DNA from: Lachnospiraceae bacterium
Lineage (GTDB): Bacteria > Bacillota > Clostridia > Lachnospirales > Lachnospiraceae
Assembly: GCA_017449485.1 (NCBI GenBank)
Contig: JAFTFP010000203.1
Coordinates: 1 to 34,701, forward strand
DNA: 34,701 nucleotides
Direction: 5' to 3'
The position numbers and the translations under genes are program-made. Positions 7,528 through 16,060 of the stretch are shown in pieces. The first letter of the stretch is position 1; the number at the start of each line of letters is the position of its first letter. The notes under the pieces were generated by a model, which saw nothing but the letters and a program-made list of their open reading frames with translations, was not told the DNA's origin and made no database searches.

Positions 7528-9615
7528 ATGCTGACAGATACCAATCGATCCCCCTATGCGCAGGCTGTGCCGCTGCCTTCCGGTGCGGTGCACTGGACAG
7601 AGGGCTTTTATAAGACCGTGGAGAAGCAGAATGCGGAGGCGACCGTTCCGCTGCTGCTTTCGATGTTTGAAGATAAGAATATCAGTCATATCCTGGAAAA
7701 CTTCCGGATCTGCGCCGGAGAGGCCGAAGGCCATCACGACGGAACAGTTTTCGGAGACGGCGATTTCTACAAATGGATGGAAGCCGCCTGCTATGTCGCC
7801 GCAGCGCAGGACGATCAGGCGCTCTGGGATAAAATCGAGGATTACATCGCGCTCATCGGGCGCGCCCAGCAGCCGGACGGCTACCTCTCCACCAAGCAGA
7901 TTCTCGGAGAGCGGGACGGAAACGGCGTCCACCGCATGGGCGACATCAATGACTTCGAAGTGTACAATTTTGGCCACATGTTTACCGCTGCGGCACTTCA
8001 CTACCGGCTGACCGGCCGCCGCACTTTCCTGGCCATCGCGGAGAAGACCGCGGATTATCTGGACGGAATGTACGCGGAGACCATAAAGAAGCAGGAGGTG
8101 CAGACCGCAGTCTGTCCCTCTCACTACATGGGACTGATTGAGCTGTACCGGGCGACCGGCGACGAAAAGTATCTGCGGCTTGCGCGGACCGCCATTGAGC
8201 TGCGGGATTCTGTGAAGAACGGCATGGATGACAATCAGGACCGGCTGCCCCTGCGCATGCACCGGAAAATCATCGGCCACGCCGTCCGGGCCAACTACCT
8301 GTATGCGGGTCTTGCCGACCTGTATCTGGAGGAAGGCGATCCGGATTACCTCACGGTCTTAAGCAGTGTGATGGAAGATCTGACAGCCCACAAGCTCTAT
8401 CTGACCGGCGGGTGCGGTGCGCTTTACAACGGCGCCTCCCCCTACGGTAATTTCTTCTCGCACCAGCTGATTCACCAGGCCTACGGCTACGCCTATCAGC
8501 TGCCGAACCTGACCGCCTACAATGAGACCTGCGCGGGCGTGGGTCTGATTCTGTGGGCCTACAGAATGTTTCTCATTGAGCCCCGCGCGTCATATTTTGA
8601 CCTGATCGAGCGCGCCCTGCTGAACACCAGCCTGGCGGCTGTCAGTCTCGACGGCCTGCGCTTTTTCTACGAGAACATGCTGGAGCGCAGCGGAAAGCTT
8701 GAGTATGAGCTGGTCTGGCCGCTTCATAGAACCGGCTATATCACCAGCTACTGCTGCCCGCCCAACCTGGCGCGGCTCCTGGCGCAGACCTCCGAGTACG
8801 CATACGTGTGCGGAAAGGCACAGGAGGACGAGGCAAAATCCGGCGCTGCGCAGGTTCCTGACGTCTACACGGGGCTGTATGGCGCCAGCCGCACAGAACT
8901 GACGCTGCCCGATGGAACCAGACTGGTTCTTGTTCAGGAGACGGGCTATCCCTTCGATGGGCGGATCTGCTTCCATGCGGAGGAGATTCAGCCCGGCGAA
9001 GCAGGTGCTGCGCAGCGTCCGTCAAAAGCGGAACTGGAAGCTGGAGCACAGGTGAAGCTCAGACTTCTTCTGCGGATCCCCGGCTGGGCGGACAAGGCGG
9101 AGCTTGAGATCCGGGATGGGGCTGAGACCGTGAAGAAAACGCTGGAGGCACAGGACAAGGAGGGCTTCTACGAGGCAGTTGAAATTCATCATCCGGAGAC
9201 CTTCCGGATTGAGCTGAAGCTGGATATGCCTGCGCGTCTGACACAGGTTCATCCGATGGCGGAAGAGGACCGGGGACGGGCGGCGCTGGAGCGCGGACCG
9301 CTGGTCTACTGCCTGGAGCAGGCGGATCTTCCGGAGGCGTACCGGGATCGCATGCGGGATCTGCGCTTTATGGCCGCAGGTGATTTTGAGCCTAAGAGCT
9401 GCGAGATCGACGGCCGGCCGCTGACGGCGCTGACGGGAACCATGCTCTGCGCACCGGCCTGGTCCGGCGGACTCTACAGAACGATGCGCGATCAGGAACC
9501 GGAGCAGGTACCTGTCCGGCTGATACCATATTTTGCCTGGAATAATCGCAGCCCGGAAGAGGATGAGGACATGGCGGTTTTCTTCCCGGTGAATGTTCTG
9601 AATGAATTTTCTTAG
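7528..9615 (+). CDS. GH127-family (DUF1680) beta-L-arabinofuranosidase-like protein
   Basis: Cytoplasmic glycosidase-like protein of 695 residues, with an (alpha/alpha)6 barrel followed by beta-sandwich segments. GH127 enzymes release beta-L-arabinofuranose using a Zn-bound cysteine nucleophile. The metal ligands are present: Glu333 and Cys335 in YNETCAG, and Cys409-Cys410 in SYCCPPN. The position 16 residues before Glu333, where the characterised bifidobacterial enzyme HypBA1 has its acid/base glutamate (from memory), is Gln317 in IHQAYGYAYQLPN. The specificity or mechanism may therefore differ from HypBA1. No signal peptide is visible. It lies 103 nt after the kinase gene, the widest gap inside the second half of the operon, behind an ATGGAGAG ribosome site. 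Confidence 0.9.
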   Translation: MLTDTNRSPYAQAVPLPSGAVHWTEGFYKTVEKQNAEATVPLLLSMFEDKNISHILENFRICAGEAEGHHDGTVFGDGDFYKWMEAACYVAAAQDDQALWDKIEDYIALIGRAQQPDGYLSTKQILGERDGNGVHRMGDINDFEVYNFGHMFTAAALHYRLTGRRTFLAIAEKTADYLDGMYAETIKKQEVQTAVCPSHYMGLIELYRATGDEKYLRLARTAIELRDSVKNGMDDNQDRLPLRMHRKIIGHAVRANYLYAGLADLYLEEGDPDYLTVLSSVMEDLTAHKLYLTGGCGALYNGASPYGNFFSHQLIHQAYGYAYQLPNLTAYNETCAGVGLILWAYRMFLIEPRASYFDLIERALLNTSLAAVSLDGLRFFYENMLERSGKLEYELVWPLHRTGYITSYCCPPNLARLLAQTSEYAYVCGKAQEDEAKSGAAQVPDVYTGLYGASRTELTLPDGTRLVLVQETGYPFDGRICFHAEEIQPGEAGAAQRPSKAELEAGAQVKLRLLLRIPGWADKAELEIRDGAETVKKTLEAQDKEGFYEAVEIHHPETFRIELKLDMPARLTQVHPMAEEDRGRAALERGPLVYCLEQADLPEAYRDRMRDLRFMAAGDFEPKSCEIDGRPLTALTGTMLCAPAWSGGLYRTMRDQEPEQVPVRLIPYFAWNNRSPEEDEDMAVFFPVNVLNEFS

Positions 9616-9653
9616 TGGATGGGCGGACGACAAGCTGCAGAAAGGGAGTAAAC

Positions 9654-10565
9654 ATGCGTTATATAGATTATGCTTTTGATGTACCGGAGGAAAAGATCGT
9701 ACGGGTCCTGATCGACACCGATGCGAAGAATGAGGCGGATGACCAGTTTGCCATCGTGCAGGCGCTGCTCTCGCCCAAGCTGGAGAACTGCGGCTTTATC
9801 GCGGCTCATTTCGGGACGCGGCTGCCGGATTCCATGGAGAGAAGTTATCTGGAGCTGGAAAAGATTTTCGATCTGATGGGCTTTGAGAAGGATGGAATGA
9901 TTTTCCGCGGCGCCGGGCGGGCCATCCCGGACAAGGCAACGCCGCAGGTGAGCGAGGGCGCACAGAAGATTGTGGATGAGGCCATGAAGGATGACCCGCG
10001 CCCGCTCTATGTTCTGGTCCTGGGGCCGCTGACTGACATGGCCAGCGCGCTGCTGATGGAGCCCCGGATTGCACAGCGCTGCACCGTGATCTGGATCGGC
10101 GGCGGCCGCTATCCCAACGGCGGCATTGAGTTTAATCTGGGCAACGATATCGAGGCCGCCAATGTGGTCTTCTCCAGCAAGGTGCCGGTGTGGCAGATTC
10201 CGAAGAACGTCTATGAGATGATGGCCGTTTCCCTCGCGGAGCTGGAGTACAATGTCTATCCTCATGGCGCCATCGGGAAATACCTGCTGGACCAGATGAA
10301 TGAACACGCCAGGGAAGATATTCCCCGCCTTTCGGATTTCCGCAGCGGAGAGACCTGGGTGTTGGGCGATTCCCCGGCGGTGGGCGTGCTGCTTTATGAA
10401 CACCGCTTCTGCTATGACTGGGTGCAGGCACCGCTGATCACGCGGGACATGACCTATGTGCAGACCGGTCTCAACCGGCCGATCCGGGTCTACCGGGAGG
10501 TGGATTCGCATCTGATTCTGAATGACCTGTATGCGAAGCTGGCACTTTATGCCCGGAAGCACTGA
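9654..10565 (+). CDS. Nucleoside hydrolase-like (IUNH-fold) protein
   Basis: Protein of 303 residues related to inosine-uridine nucleoside N-ribohydrolases. The N-terminal Ca-binding motif, DTDxGxDD in true enzymes, reads DTDAKNEADDQFA. Further on are VLVLGPLTDMASALL and WIGGGRYPNGGIEFNLGNDIEAAN, the expected N-rich ribose-binding region. The C-terminal His-Asp motif, HDPLA in classical enzymes, is replaced by GDSPAVG, so the histidine acid is missing. In a glycosidase operon it may act on another N- or O-glycosidic furanoside. The start at ATG 9654 was chosen because AAAGGGAG lies just upstream; a GTG at 9615 would give an unlikely extension. The gene follows GH127 by 38 nt. Confidence 0.82.
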   Translation: MRYIDYAFDVPEEKIVRVLIDTDAKNEADDQFAIVQALLSPKLENCGFIAAHFGTRLPDSMERSYLELEKIFDLMGFEKDGMIFRGAGRAIPDKATPQVSEGAQKIVDEAMKDDPRPLYVLVLGPLTDMASALLMEPRIAQRCTVIWIGGGRYPNGGIEFNLGNDIEAANVVFSSKVPVWQIPKNVYEMMAVSLAELEYNVYPHGAIGKYLLDQMNEHAREDIPRLSDFRSGETWVLGDSPAVGVLLYEHRFCYDWVQAPLITRDMTYVQTGLNRPIRVYREVDSHLILNDLYAKLALYARKH

Positions 10566-10574
10566 CGCGGACTT

Positions 10575-10594
10575 ATCCCGCACTTGTGCGGGAT
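10575..10594. promoter_or_regulatory. Perfect 20-bp inverted repeat between nucleoside hydrolase-like and GH78 genes
   Basis: ATCCCGCAC (10575-10583) and GTGCGGGAT (10586-10594) are exact inverted arms, giving an 8-bp GC-rich stem with a four-base loop in RNA. A second weak CCTC/GAGG hairpin follows. There is no T-run, so it is unlikely to be a complete terminator. It could be an operon-internal processing or stabilising element, or an operator. Confidence 0.6.
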
Positions 10595-10634
10595 GCCTCT
10601 CCGGCGAGGAGCGGAATCAGGAGGAAATACGGAA

Positions 10635-13295
10635 GTGAAAATCAATAATCTGCGTATCAATGATCAGATCAACCCGATCGGTATCAATCTGAAGAATGTT
10701 ACTTTTTCCTGGGAGGTCCGGGAGGCTCGCGGCAGCCGGCAGGCCGCCTCGCGCTTCATCCTGTCGGACAGGGAAGATTTTTCCACCGTCCTCTATGACA
10801 GCGGGGAAGCCAGGCTTTCCAGCGCGGCATATACGCCGGATCTGTCCGGCATCACAAAGGATGGAAAGACCTATTATGTGCGCGTGCAGGTGACCGATGA
10901 GACCGGCGATACGGCAAGCGACGAGGCCTGTTTCGAGGGCGGAAGAGCCGGCGGCTTTCAGGGCAGATGGATCACTTCTCCCATGACGCAGGAGATGCAC
11001 CCCATTTTCCGGAAGAAATTCGAGCTCACCGCCGAAGAGGTGTCACAGAAAGCCCGGCTTTATATCTGCGGACTCGGCCTGTATGAGGCGTATCTGAATG
11101 GTGAGAAGATCGGAAATCAGTATCGGACGCCGTATATTACGGACTGCCGGTATCACGTGCAGTATCAGACCTATGACATCGCACCGCTCCTGAAGGAAGG
11201 GGAAAATGTCCTGGATGTCTGGCTCGGCGAGGGCTGGTACAAGGGACGCTTCGGGTATCTGGTCGGCGGACAGCTGCGGGAGTACTACGGAGATGAATAC
11301 AAGCTGATCGCGGATCTTCAGATCGGCGGGAAGGTCATCGGAACCGATGAGACCTGGATGTGCCTGCGCTCACCGATCCTGATTTCAGGCATCTATGACG
11401 GCGAGGTCTATGACGCCAGACGGGACGCGGTGATCGCGGCTCCGGGTTATCGGGACATCTCCCGGGCAAAATATGCCGAGGCGCCGCAGGCATCGCTGGA
11501 GCCCATGACCGGCCTGCCGGTGGTGCGACGGGAGACTTTCCCGGTGAAGGAGATCATCCGCACTCCGCTGGGCGAAACCGTGCTGGATTTCGGCCAGGAG
11601 ATCACCGGCTGGGTGGAATTCACCGCCGAGGCGCCGCTGGACAGACGGATCATCCTCCAGTACAGCGAAGTCATGCAGAACGGCTGCTTCTACAACGAGA
11701 ACCTGCGCTCTGCCACGGCAGAGTTCAGATGGATTTCAGACGGAACAAGAAAGGCTGCCCGCCCGCACTTTACCTTCTACGGCTTCCGCTATGTCAAGGT
11801 CACCGGCATGGACGTGGATGAGATCAACAAGGCAGACTTCACTGCTGCGGCGATCTATTCAGATCTTCAGGAGACCGGCCGGATCGAGACAGCAAATGCC
11901 AAGATCAATCGCCTGATCGAGAATACCAAATGGGGCGAGAAGGGCAATTTCCTGGACATCCCGACAGACTGCCCGCAGCGCGATGAGCGGTGCGGCTGGA
12001 CCGGCGATGCGCAGATTTTTGCCAATGCGGCATCCTATCACATGCGCACCCAGAGCTTTTTCAGAAAGTATCTGAAGGATATGGCCCTTGAACAGCGCGG
12101 GATGGACGGAGCTGTGCCCTATGTGGTGCCTGACATCCTGACCATTGCCCAGGAAAAATGCGCGGAGCCGCCTTTTGACGTGACAGAGGATCTGTGGGGC
12201 GTGGGCGGCGCGAGTGTGTGGGGCGATGCCGCGGCCATCATTCCCTGGGACATGTACCTGCACAGCGGAAACCTGCGCTGGCTGGCAGAGCAGTATGACA
12301 ATATGAAGCAGTGGGTCGATTTCATCATCAGCATGGACGAGAATCACTGCGGCGGGAAACGCCTGTGGACCTGCGGTTTCCACTTCGGAGACTGGCTCAG
12401 CCTGGATGTGGAGGCGAGCGACAATGACATGGACAACCGCGAGGGCGGCACGGATAAGCACTACATCGCCTCGGCCTTCTACTATCACTCGGCACAGCTG
12501 ACTGCGAAGGCGGCCAGACTGATCGGGATCAAGGAAGACGCGGCGTACTATGAGAAAATCGCCGGCGAGGTCCGGGCAGCAGTGCGGGCAAAATATGTCA
12601 CAGGGCCGGGAGAGCTCTCGATCCGGACACAGACGGCCTACGCAGTTGCCATTCACCTGAACATTTTTGACGAGGAAGAGAAGCCGGCAGCAGGAGAGCG
12701 GCTCGTGGAGCTGCTGCACCTGTGGAAGGATCATCTGGCGACCGGCTTTGTCGGAACCGCCTACCTGTGCGATGCACTGACAGAGACGGGACACACCGAT
12801 CTCGCATACACGCTGCTGCTTACCGAGGATTATCCGAGCTGGCTGTATGAGGTCAATCTCGGTGCGACGACGGTCTGGGAGCGCTGGAATTCCATCCTGC
12901 CGGACGGAAAGATCAGCGGAACCGGCATGAACAGCCTGAATCACTACGCCTACGGTGTGATTGTGGAGTGGATTTACCGGGCTGTCTGCGGTCTGCAGCT
13001 GGTGGAAGAAAAGCCCGCCGGCACCGCGGTGGTTCTCGCACCGCACCCGGATGCGCGGCTTGGCGAGGCGAAGACCTGCGTCAGGTTTGCCGGCGGCACT
13101 TATGAGGCGGGCTGGAAGATGGACGGAAACCGCATCGAATATACCTTTACGGTTCCGTTTGACTGCGAGCTGTGCTTTAAGGCGGACAGAGCGCTGAAGA
13201 ACATCCGCCTGAACGGCGAGCCTGTCACACAGGCAGAACTTCCCGCGGTCTTTACAGCCGGAAGCTATGTGATCGAGGCGGAGTTAGAGGGATAA
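10635..13295 (+). CDS. GH78 alpha-L-rhamnosidase
   Basis: Enzyme that removes terminal alpha-L-rhamnose by inversion; 886 residues, normal for the family. Domain order: N-terminal Fn3-like beta domain (INNLRINDQINPIGI; SWEV), beta-jellyroll domain with GLYEAYLNGEKIG, then the (alpha/alpha)6 catalytic domain with the hallmark DCPQRDERCGWTGDAQ at residues 445-460, and a C-terminal beta-sandwich. No signal peptide, so it should act on imported oligosaccharides. The start is GTG 10635 with AGGAGG at 10619-10624; a TTG at 10584 lies inside the hairpin and is unlikely. It is the last gene of the operon as seen, and converges on the LacI gene 33 nt away. Confidence 0.95.
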   Translation: MKINNLRINDQINPIGINLKNVTFSWEVREARGSRQAASRFILSDREDFSTVLYDSGEARLSSAAYTPDLSGITKDGKTYYVRVQVTDETGDTASDEACFEGGRAGGFQGRWITSPMTQEMHPIFRKKFELTAEEVSQKARLYICGLGLYEAYLNGEKIGNQYRTPYITDCRYHVQYQTYDIAPLLKEGENVLDVWLGEGWYKGRFGYLVGGQLREYYGDEYKLIADLQIGGKVIGTDETWMCLRSPILISGIYDGEVYDARRDAVIAAPGYRDISRAKYAEAPQASLEPMTGLPVVRRETFPVKEIIRTPLGETVLDFGQEITGWVEFTAEAPLDRRIILQYSEVMQNGCFYNENLRSATAEFRWISDGTRKAARPHFTFYGFRYVKVTGMDVDEINKADFTAAAIYSDLQETGRIETANAKINRLIENTKWGEKGNFLDIPTDCPQRDERCGWTGDAQIFANAASYHMRTQSFFRKYLKDMALEQRGMDGAVPYVVPDILTIAQEKCAEPPFDVTEDLWGVGGASVWGDAAAIIPWDMYLHSGNLRWLAEQYDNMKQWVDFIISMDENHCGGKRLWTCGFHFGDWLSLDVEASDNDMDNREGGTDKHYIASAFYYHSAQLTAKAARLIGIKEDAAYYEKIAGEVRAAVRAKYVTGPGELSIRTQTAYAVAIHLNIFDEEEKPAAGERLVELLHLWKDHLATGFVGTAYLCDALTETGHTDLAYTLLLTEDYPSWLYEVNLGATTVWERWNSILPDGKISGTGMNSLNHYAYGVIVEWIYRAVCGLQLVEEKPAGTAVVLAPHPDARLGEAKTCVRFAGGTYEAGWKMDGNRIEYTFTVPFDCELCFKADRALKNIRLNGEPVTQAELPAVFTAGSYVIEAELEG

Positions 13296-13328
13296 GGCGC
13301 CTGCAATATGGCGTCTGCTGGAGTGGAA

Positions 13329-14324
13329 TCAGACAGATCTGCGCACGACAAGGTGTGCGGAGATGGAAATGTCGACTGGATAGAAATCTTTCTTTCCGAG
13401 AGTGGACAGAAGGCGTTCCACAGCCATGTAGCCCATGTACTGCTTGGGGACATGCACGGTGGTGAGCGGCGGATCTGTGTAATTGCACATGGTGATATCG
13501 TCGAAGCCGATGACAGCCACGTCCTTCGGAACGGAGTATCCCGCTTCCCGCAGTGCCCGCAGCACGCCGATGGCGATCAGATCATTATCTGCGAAATAGC
13601 AGTCCGCGAGCGCGCCCTTTTTCTCAAGATATTCACGCATCTCATTATAGGCCCCCTCAATAGAGGGGGTCAGTTTATGTACAACAGACTGCGTGGGAGA
13701 CATGCCGTTGTAGCGGAGCGCCTTTTCATAACCCTCATGGCGCTCGCTGAAGTTGCGGATATAGAAGGAACTGTGGAGATAGCCCGGCTGGGTCTTGCGC
13801 TTGTTGATCAGATAATTGGTGGCCAGGAAGGCGCCGTCCACGTTGTTGATCCGGACGGAGTCCACCTTGGAAGAAATAAAGTGATTGTCCAGAAGAATGA
13901 TCGGAACGCGGGAGAAGGCCAGCACGTTGAAATCATCATCGCGCATCTCTGTTCCGAGCAGAATGATTCCCACGGCATCCTTGAATGAAATCTCATCGAT
14001 CTGGCGGCGCAGGTCTTCCTGCTCATGCACGTTTACGGTATAAATCCGGTACCCTGCGGAGGCACAGGCGTGCTCAACGCCCTCAGTCAGTTCGGAGAAG
14101 AAGGTGGAATCAACCAGGACTGCGCCGTGTCTTCTGTAATAGACAAGATAGATGGAATTCAGCGTCGGCAGCGCGGCAAATTTAGACAGATCCATGCCGT
14201 ACTTTTCTGCCGCAGCCTTGACCTTGTTGCGCGTCTGGGTGCTGACACCCGGCTTGTTGTTCAGCGCCATGGAAACAGCTGTTTCCGAAATCCCAAGAAT
14301 TCTGGCCAGTTCCTTGCCTGTCAT
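13329..14324 (-). CDS. LacI/GalR-family transcriptional regulator
   Basis: Sugar-responsive repressor of 331 residues. The N-terminal helix-turn-helix reads TGKELARILGISETAVSMALNNKPGVSTQTR, with the hinge helix after it, then a periplasmic-binding-like domain with SFKDAVGIILLGTEM and VAVIGFDDITMCNYTDPPLTTVHVPK. Two ATGs are possible at the 5' end (14330 and 14324). The second is chosen because GGGGGA sits only one or two bases before the first but at good distance from the second. It faces the glycan operon and is the obvious candidate to control it; the shared GGAAACG element upstream of GH127 and of this gene supports that weakly. Confidence 0.92.
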   Translation of the reverse strand: MTGKELARILGISETAVSMALNNKPGVSTQTRNKVKAAAEKYGMDLSKFAALPTLNSIYLVYYRRHGAVLVDSTFFSELTEGVEHACASAGYRIYTVNVHEQEDLRRQIDEISFKDAVGIILLGTEMRDDDFNVLAFSRVPIILLDNHFISSKVDSVRINNVDGAFLATNYLINKRKTQPGYLHSSFYIRNFSERHEGYEKALRYNGMSPTQSVVHKLTPSIEGAYNEMREYLEKKGALADCYFADNDLIAIGVLRALREAGYSVPKDVAVIGFDDITMCNYTDPPLTTVHVPKQYMGYMAVERLLSTLGKKDFYPVDISISAHLVVRRSV

Positions 14325-14350
14325 GATCATTCCCCCATCATAAAATACAT

Positions 14351-14366
14351 GGCGGATGCTTCCGCC
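14351..14366 (-). promoter_or_regulatory. Hairpin in the lacI leader
   Basis: GGCGGA and TCCGCC form a 6-bp GC-rich stem around a four-base loop, between the MATE stop and the LacI start. On the minus strand it is followed by a T-rich but interrupted stretch, so it might weakly terminate MATE transcripts or lie in the regulator's 5' leader. Confidence 0.45.
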
Positions 14367-14374
14367 CTACGGAG

Positions 14375-14403
14375 AGCGTAACAAAAGGGAATGGAAACGT
14401 CAA
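14375..14403 (-). promoter_or_regulatory. Candidate promoter of the LacI-family gene
   Basis: On the minus strand TTGACG (14403-14398) is separated by 17 nt from TACGCT (14380-14375). The -35 matches consensus at five positions, the -10 poorly. The GGAAACG element overlaps the -35 region, as would be expected for autoregulation. Confidence 0.35.
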
Positions 14404-14408
14404 ATTGT

Positions 14409-15767
14409 TTACTGCCTTGCGCGCTCCTTCAGCATATGCCGGCAGAGGAAGACGCAGATCACAGCGGAGAGAAGCGAGCCCAGCGGGGCGGCGGCGCCCA
14501 TGGGCAGCAGGGTCTCCGGGTAAAGCACGGAGGCGAGCCAGGCGCCGGGAATCCGCATCAGAATGATCGACGCAATGTTATGAATAAACGAGTAGATGGC
14601 CTTGCCGTAGGCACAGAAGTAGCCGCTGTAGCAGAAGTGTACGCCGGCAGCAATGGTGTCGAAAGCATAGGAGCGCAGGTACTGGGCGCCGAGGCGGATG
14701 ACGGCTTCCTGATCCGTGAAGAACCCGACAATCTGCGGCGTCCACAGCTCACAGACAATGACCGTGAGAATGCCGTAGACCACACAGGTGATAACGGCCA
14801 TATGCAGCGTCTTCAGGGCGCGCTCGTCTTCGCCGGCCCCCGCATTCTGGGCAGCAATGGCGGAGACGGAGGAGAGCATCGCGGAAGGTACCAGGAACAG
14901 GAAGCTGATGATCTTTTCTACGATGCCGACCGCGGCGGCCACATCCACGCCGCGGCTGTTGGCAATGGCAGTGATGACCAGGAAGGAGACCTGGATCAGG
15001 CCGTCCTGGCAGGCCACCGGAATGCCGACCTTCAGAATCCGGGAGAGCACCTGGCCGTCCGGCTTCAAGTCCTGCAGCTTTAAAATGGCCGGAGCGGCCT
15101 CTGCGTTCCGGGGACGCAGTGCATTTCTTAGAAAGAACAGGGCCAGCAGCACGCTGAGCGCCTGTGCGATGACCGTCGCGAGGGCGGCGCCCATCGCTCC
15201 CATGCCGAGGGGACCGATCAGAATATAGTCCAGGATGACATTGATGACACCGGCTGCGAAGACAAAAATCATCGGGCTCTTCGTGTCACCCAGCCCGCGG
15301 AAGATGCTGCTGATGACGTTGTAGGCGGTGATGAAGGGAATGCCGATAAAGCAGACCAGAACATACTGCCCGGCCTCCTGAAAGGCCTCCGGCGGCGTGG
15401 CCAGGATGCGCAGGATCGGACCCCGCGTGAGAACCAGCAGCACGGTGACCACCACGGAGAACACGGCGAAGACCGACACGGCAGCGCCGATATTGCGCCC
15501 GGCCTCCCGCGCGTCTTTCGCGCCGACCGCATTGCCGATGGCTACAGTGGCGCCCATCGCCAGTCCGACAATGATGACCGTCAGCATATGCATCAGCTGA
15601 GAGCCGATTGCCACGGCCGAGATCGTGGAGGCGCCGTTGAACTGCCCCGTGATAAACAGATCTGCCAGCCCGTAAAAGGTCTGCAGAAAACAGGAAATCA
15701 GGTATGGAACAGAAAAATACAGCAGGTTGCCGAATATACTGCCGCTGGTCAGATCTCTTCTTCTCAA
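14409..15767 (-). CDS. MATE-family efflux transporter
   Basis: Integral membrane antiporter of the MOP superfamily, 452 residues, with about twelve hydrophobic helices. The N-terminus TSGSIFGNLLYFSVPYLISCFLQTFYGLADLFITGQF is typical of MATE proteins, as is GLGDTKSPMIF in the middle, with a second-half repeat starting near GQVLSRILKVGIPVACQDGLIQ. Substrates of such Clostridia transporters are usually unknown cationic compounds. The start is TTG at 15767, with GAGGAC upstream at good spacing; no ATG lies near the conserved N-terminus. It is transcribed from a promoter that overlaps the tRNA promoter and is followed on the same strand by the LacI gene. Confidence 0.93.
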   Translation of the reverse strand: MRRRDLTSGSIFGNLLYFSVPYLISCFLQTFYGLADLFITGQFNGASTISAVAIGSQLMHMLTVIIVGLAMGATVAIGNAVGAKDAREAGRNIGAAVSVFAVFSVVVTVLLVLTRGPILRILATPPEAFQEAGQYVLVCFIGIPFITAYNVISSIFRGLGDTKSPMIFVFAAGVINVILDYILIGPLGMGAMGAALATVIAQALSVLLALFFLRNALRPRNAEAAPAILKLQDLKPDGQVLSRILKVGIPVACQDGLIQVSFLVITAIANSRGVDVAAAVGIVEKIISFLFLVPSAMLSSVSAIAAQNAGAGEDERALKTLHMAVITCVVYGILTVIVCELWTPQIVGFFTDQEAVIRLGAQYLRSYAFDTIAAGVHFCYSGYFCAYGKAIYSFIHNIASIILMRIPGAWLASVLYPETLLPMGAAAPLGSLLSAVICVFLCRHMLKERARQ

Positions 15768-15829
15768 GGCCGTCCTCGCTTCCTGAAAGGCTGCTCAGAG
15801 TATGTTCAAGGCAGAGCCAATTCCGTTCT

Positions 15830-15858
15830 ATCTTATCCTTCGAACTCAGGCTTGACAA
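15830..15858 (-). promoter_or_regulatory. Promoter of the MATE gene, overlapping the tRNA promoter
   Basis: On the minus strand TTGTCA (15858-15853) is followed after exactly 17 nt by TAAGAT (15835-15830). A start near 15823 would give a leader of about 55 nt before the TTG start. Its -35 shares five base pairs with the -35 of the opposite promoter. Confidence 0.6.
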
Positions 15859-15880
15859 GAAAAATCCGTTATTGTAAGAT
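15852..15880 (+). promoter_or_regulatory. Promoter of tRNA-Pro
   Basis: A perfect TTGACA (15852-15857), a 17-nt spacer and TAAGAT (15875-15880) lie 22 nt before the tRNA 5' end, the usual layout for a strong sigma-A stable RNA promoter. Confidence 0.8.
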
Positions 15881-15902
15881 ATGTTTTGCCCTTAAGGGGA
15901 AT

Positions 15903-15976
15903 CGAAGTGTGGCTCAGTTTGGTAGAGCGCTGCGTTCGGGACGCAGAGGCCGCTGGTTCGAATCCAGTCACTTCGA
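15903..15976 (+). tRNA. tRNA-Pro, anticodon CGG
   Basis: A full 74-nt cloverleaf can be folded: acceptor CGAAGTG/CACTTCG, D stem GCTC/GAGC, anticodon stem CTGCG/CGCAG with loop TTCGGGA (anticodon CGG, reading codon CCG), five-base variable loop, and T arm GCTGG-TTCGAAT-CCAGT with one G-U pair. Discriminator is A and the next bases are CTA, so the CCA tail is not encoded and must be added enzymatically. It is a single tRNA gene with its own promoter and terminator, so it is monocistronic. Confidence 0.96.
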
Positions 15977-15978
15977 CT

Positions 15979-16007
15979 AAAAAAGCCCGTAGTAACGGGC
16001 TTTTTTT
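15979..16007 (+). terminator. Intrinsic terminator of the tRNA gene
   Basis: GCCCG (15985-15989) pairs with CGGGC (15996-16000) around a six-base loop, preceded by a run of six A and followed by seven T. The A and T runs extend the stem, so it could also work in the other direction. Confidence 0.92.
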
Positions 16008-16060
16008 GTACCTGAATTGAGAAAAAAGCAAGACCAGGTACAAATCGCTGGTTTCATCCT

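Noticed and set aside
13296..13328. Terminator between the GH78 and LacI-family genes
   Set aside because: Only a 5-bp imperfect stem with a G-U pair and no T-run is visible, so I do not call a terminator.
13652..13669. CCCCCTC/GAGGGGG hairpin inside the LacI-family gene
   Set aside because: A 7-bp stem in coding sequence with no T-run; it encodes ordinary residues of the protein and is most likely incidental.
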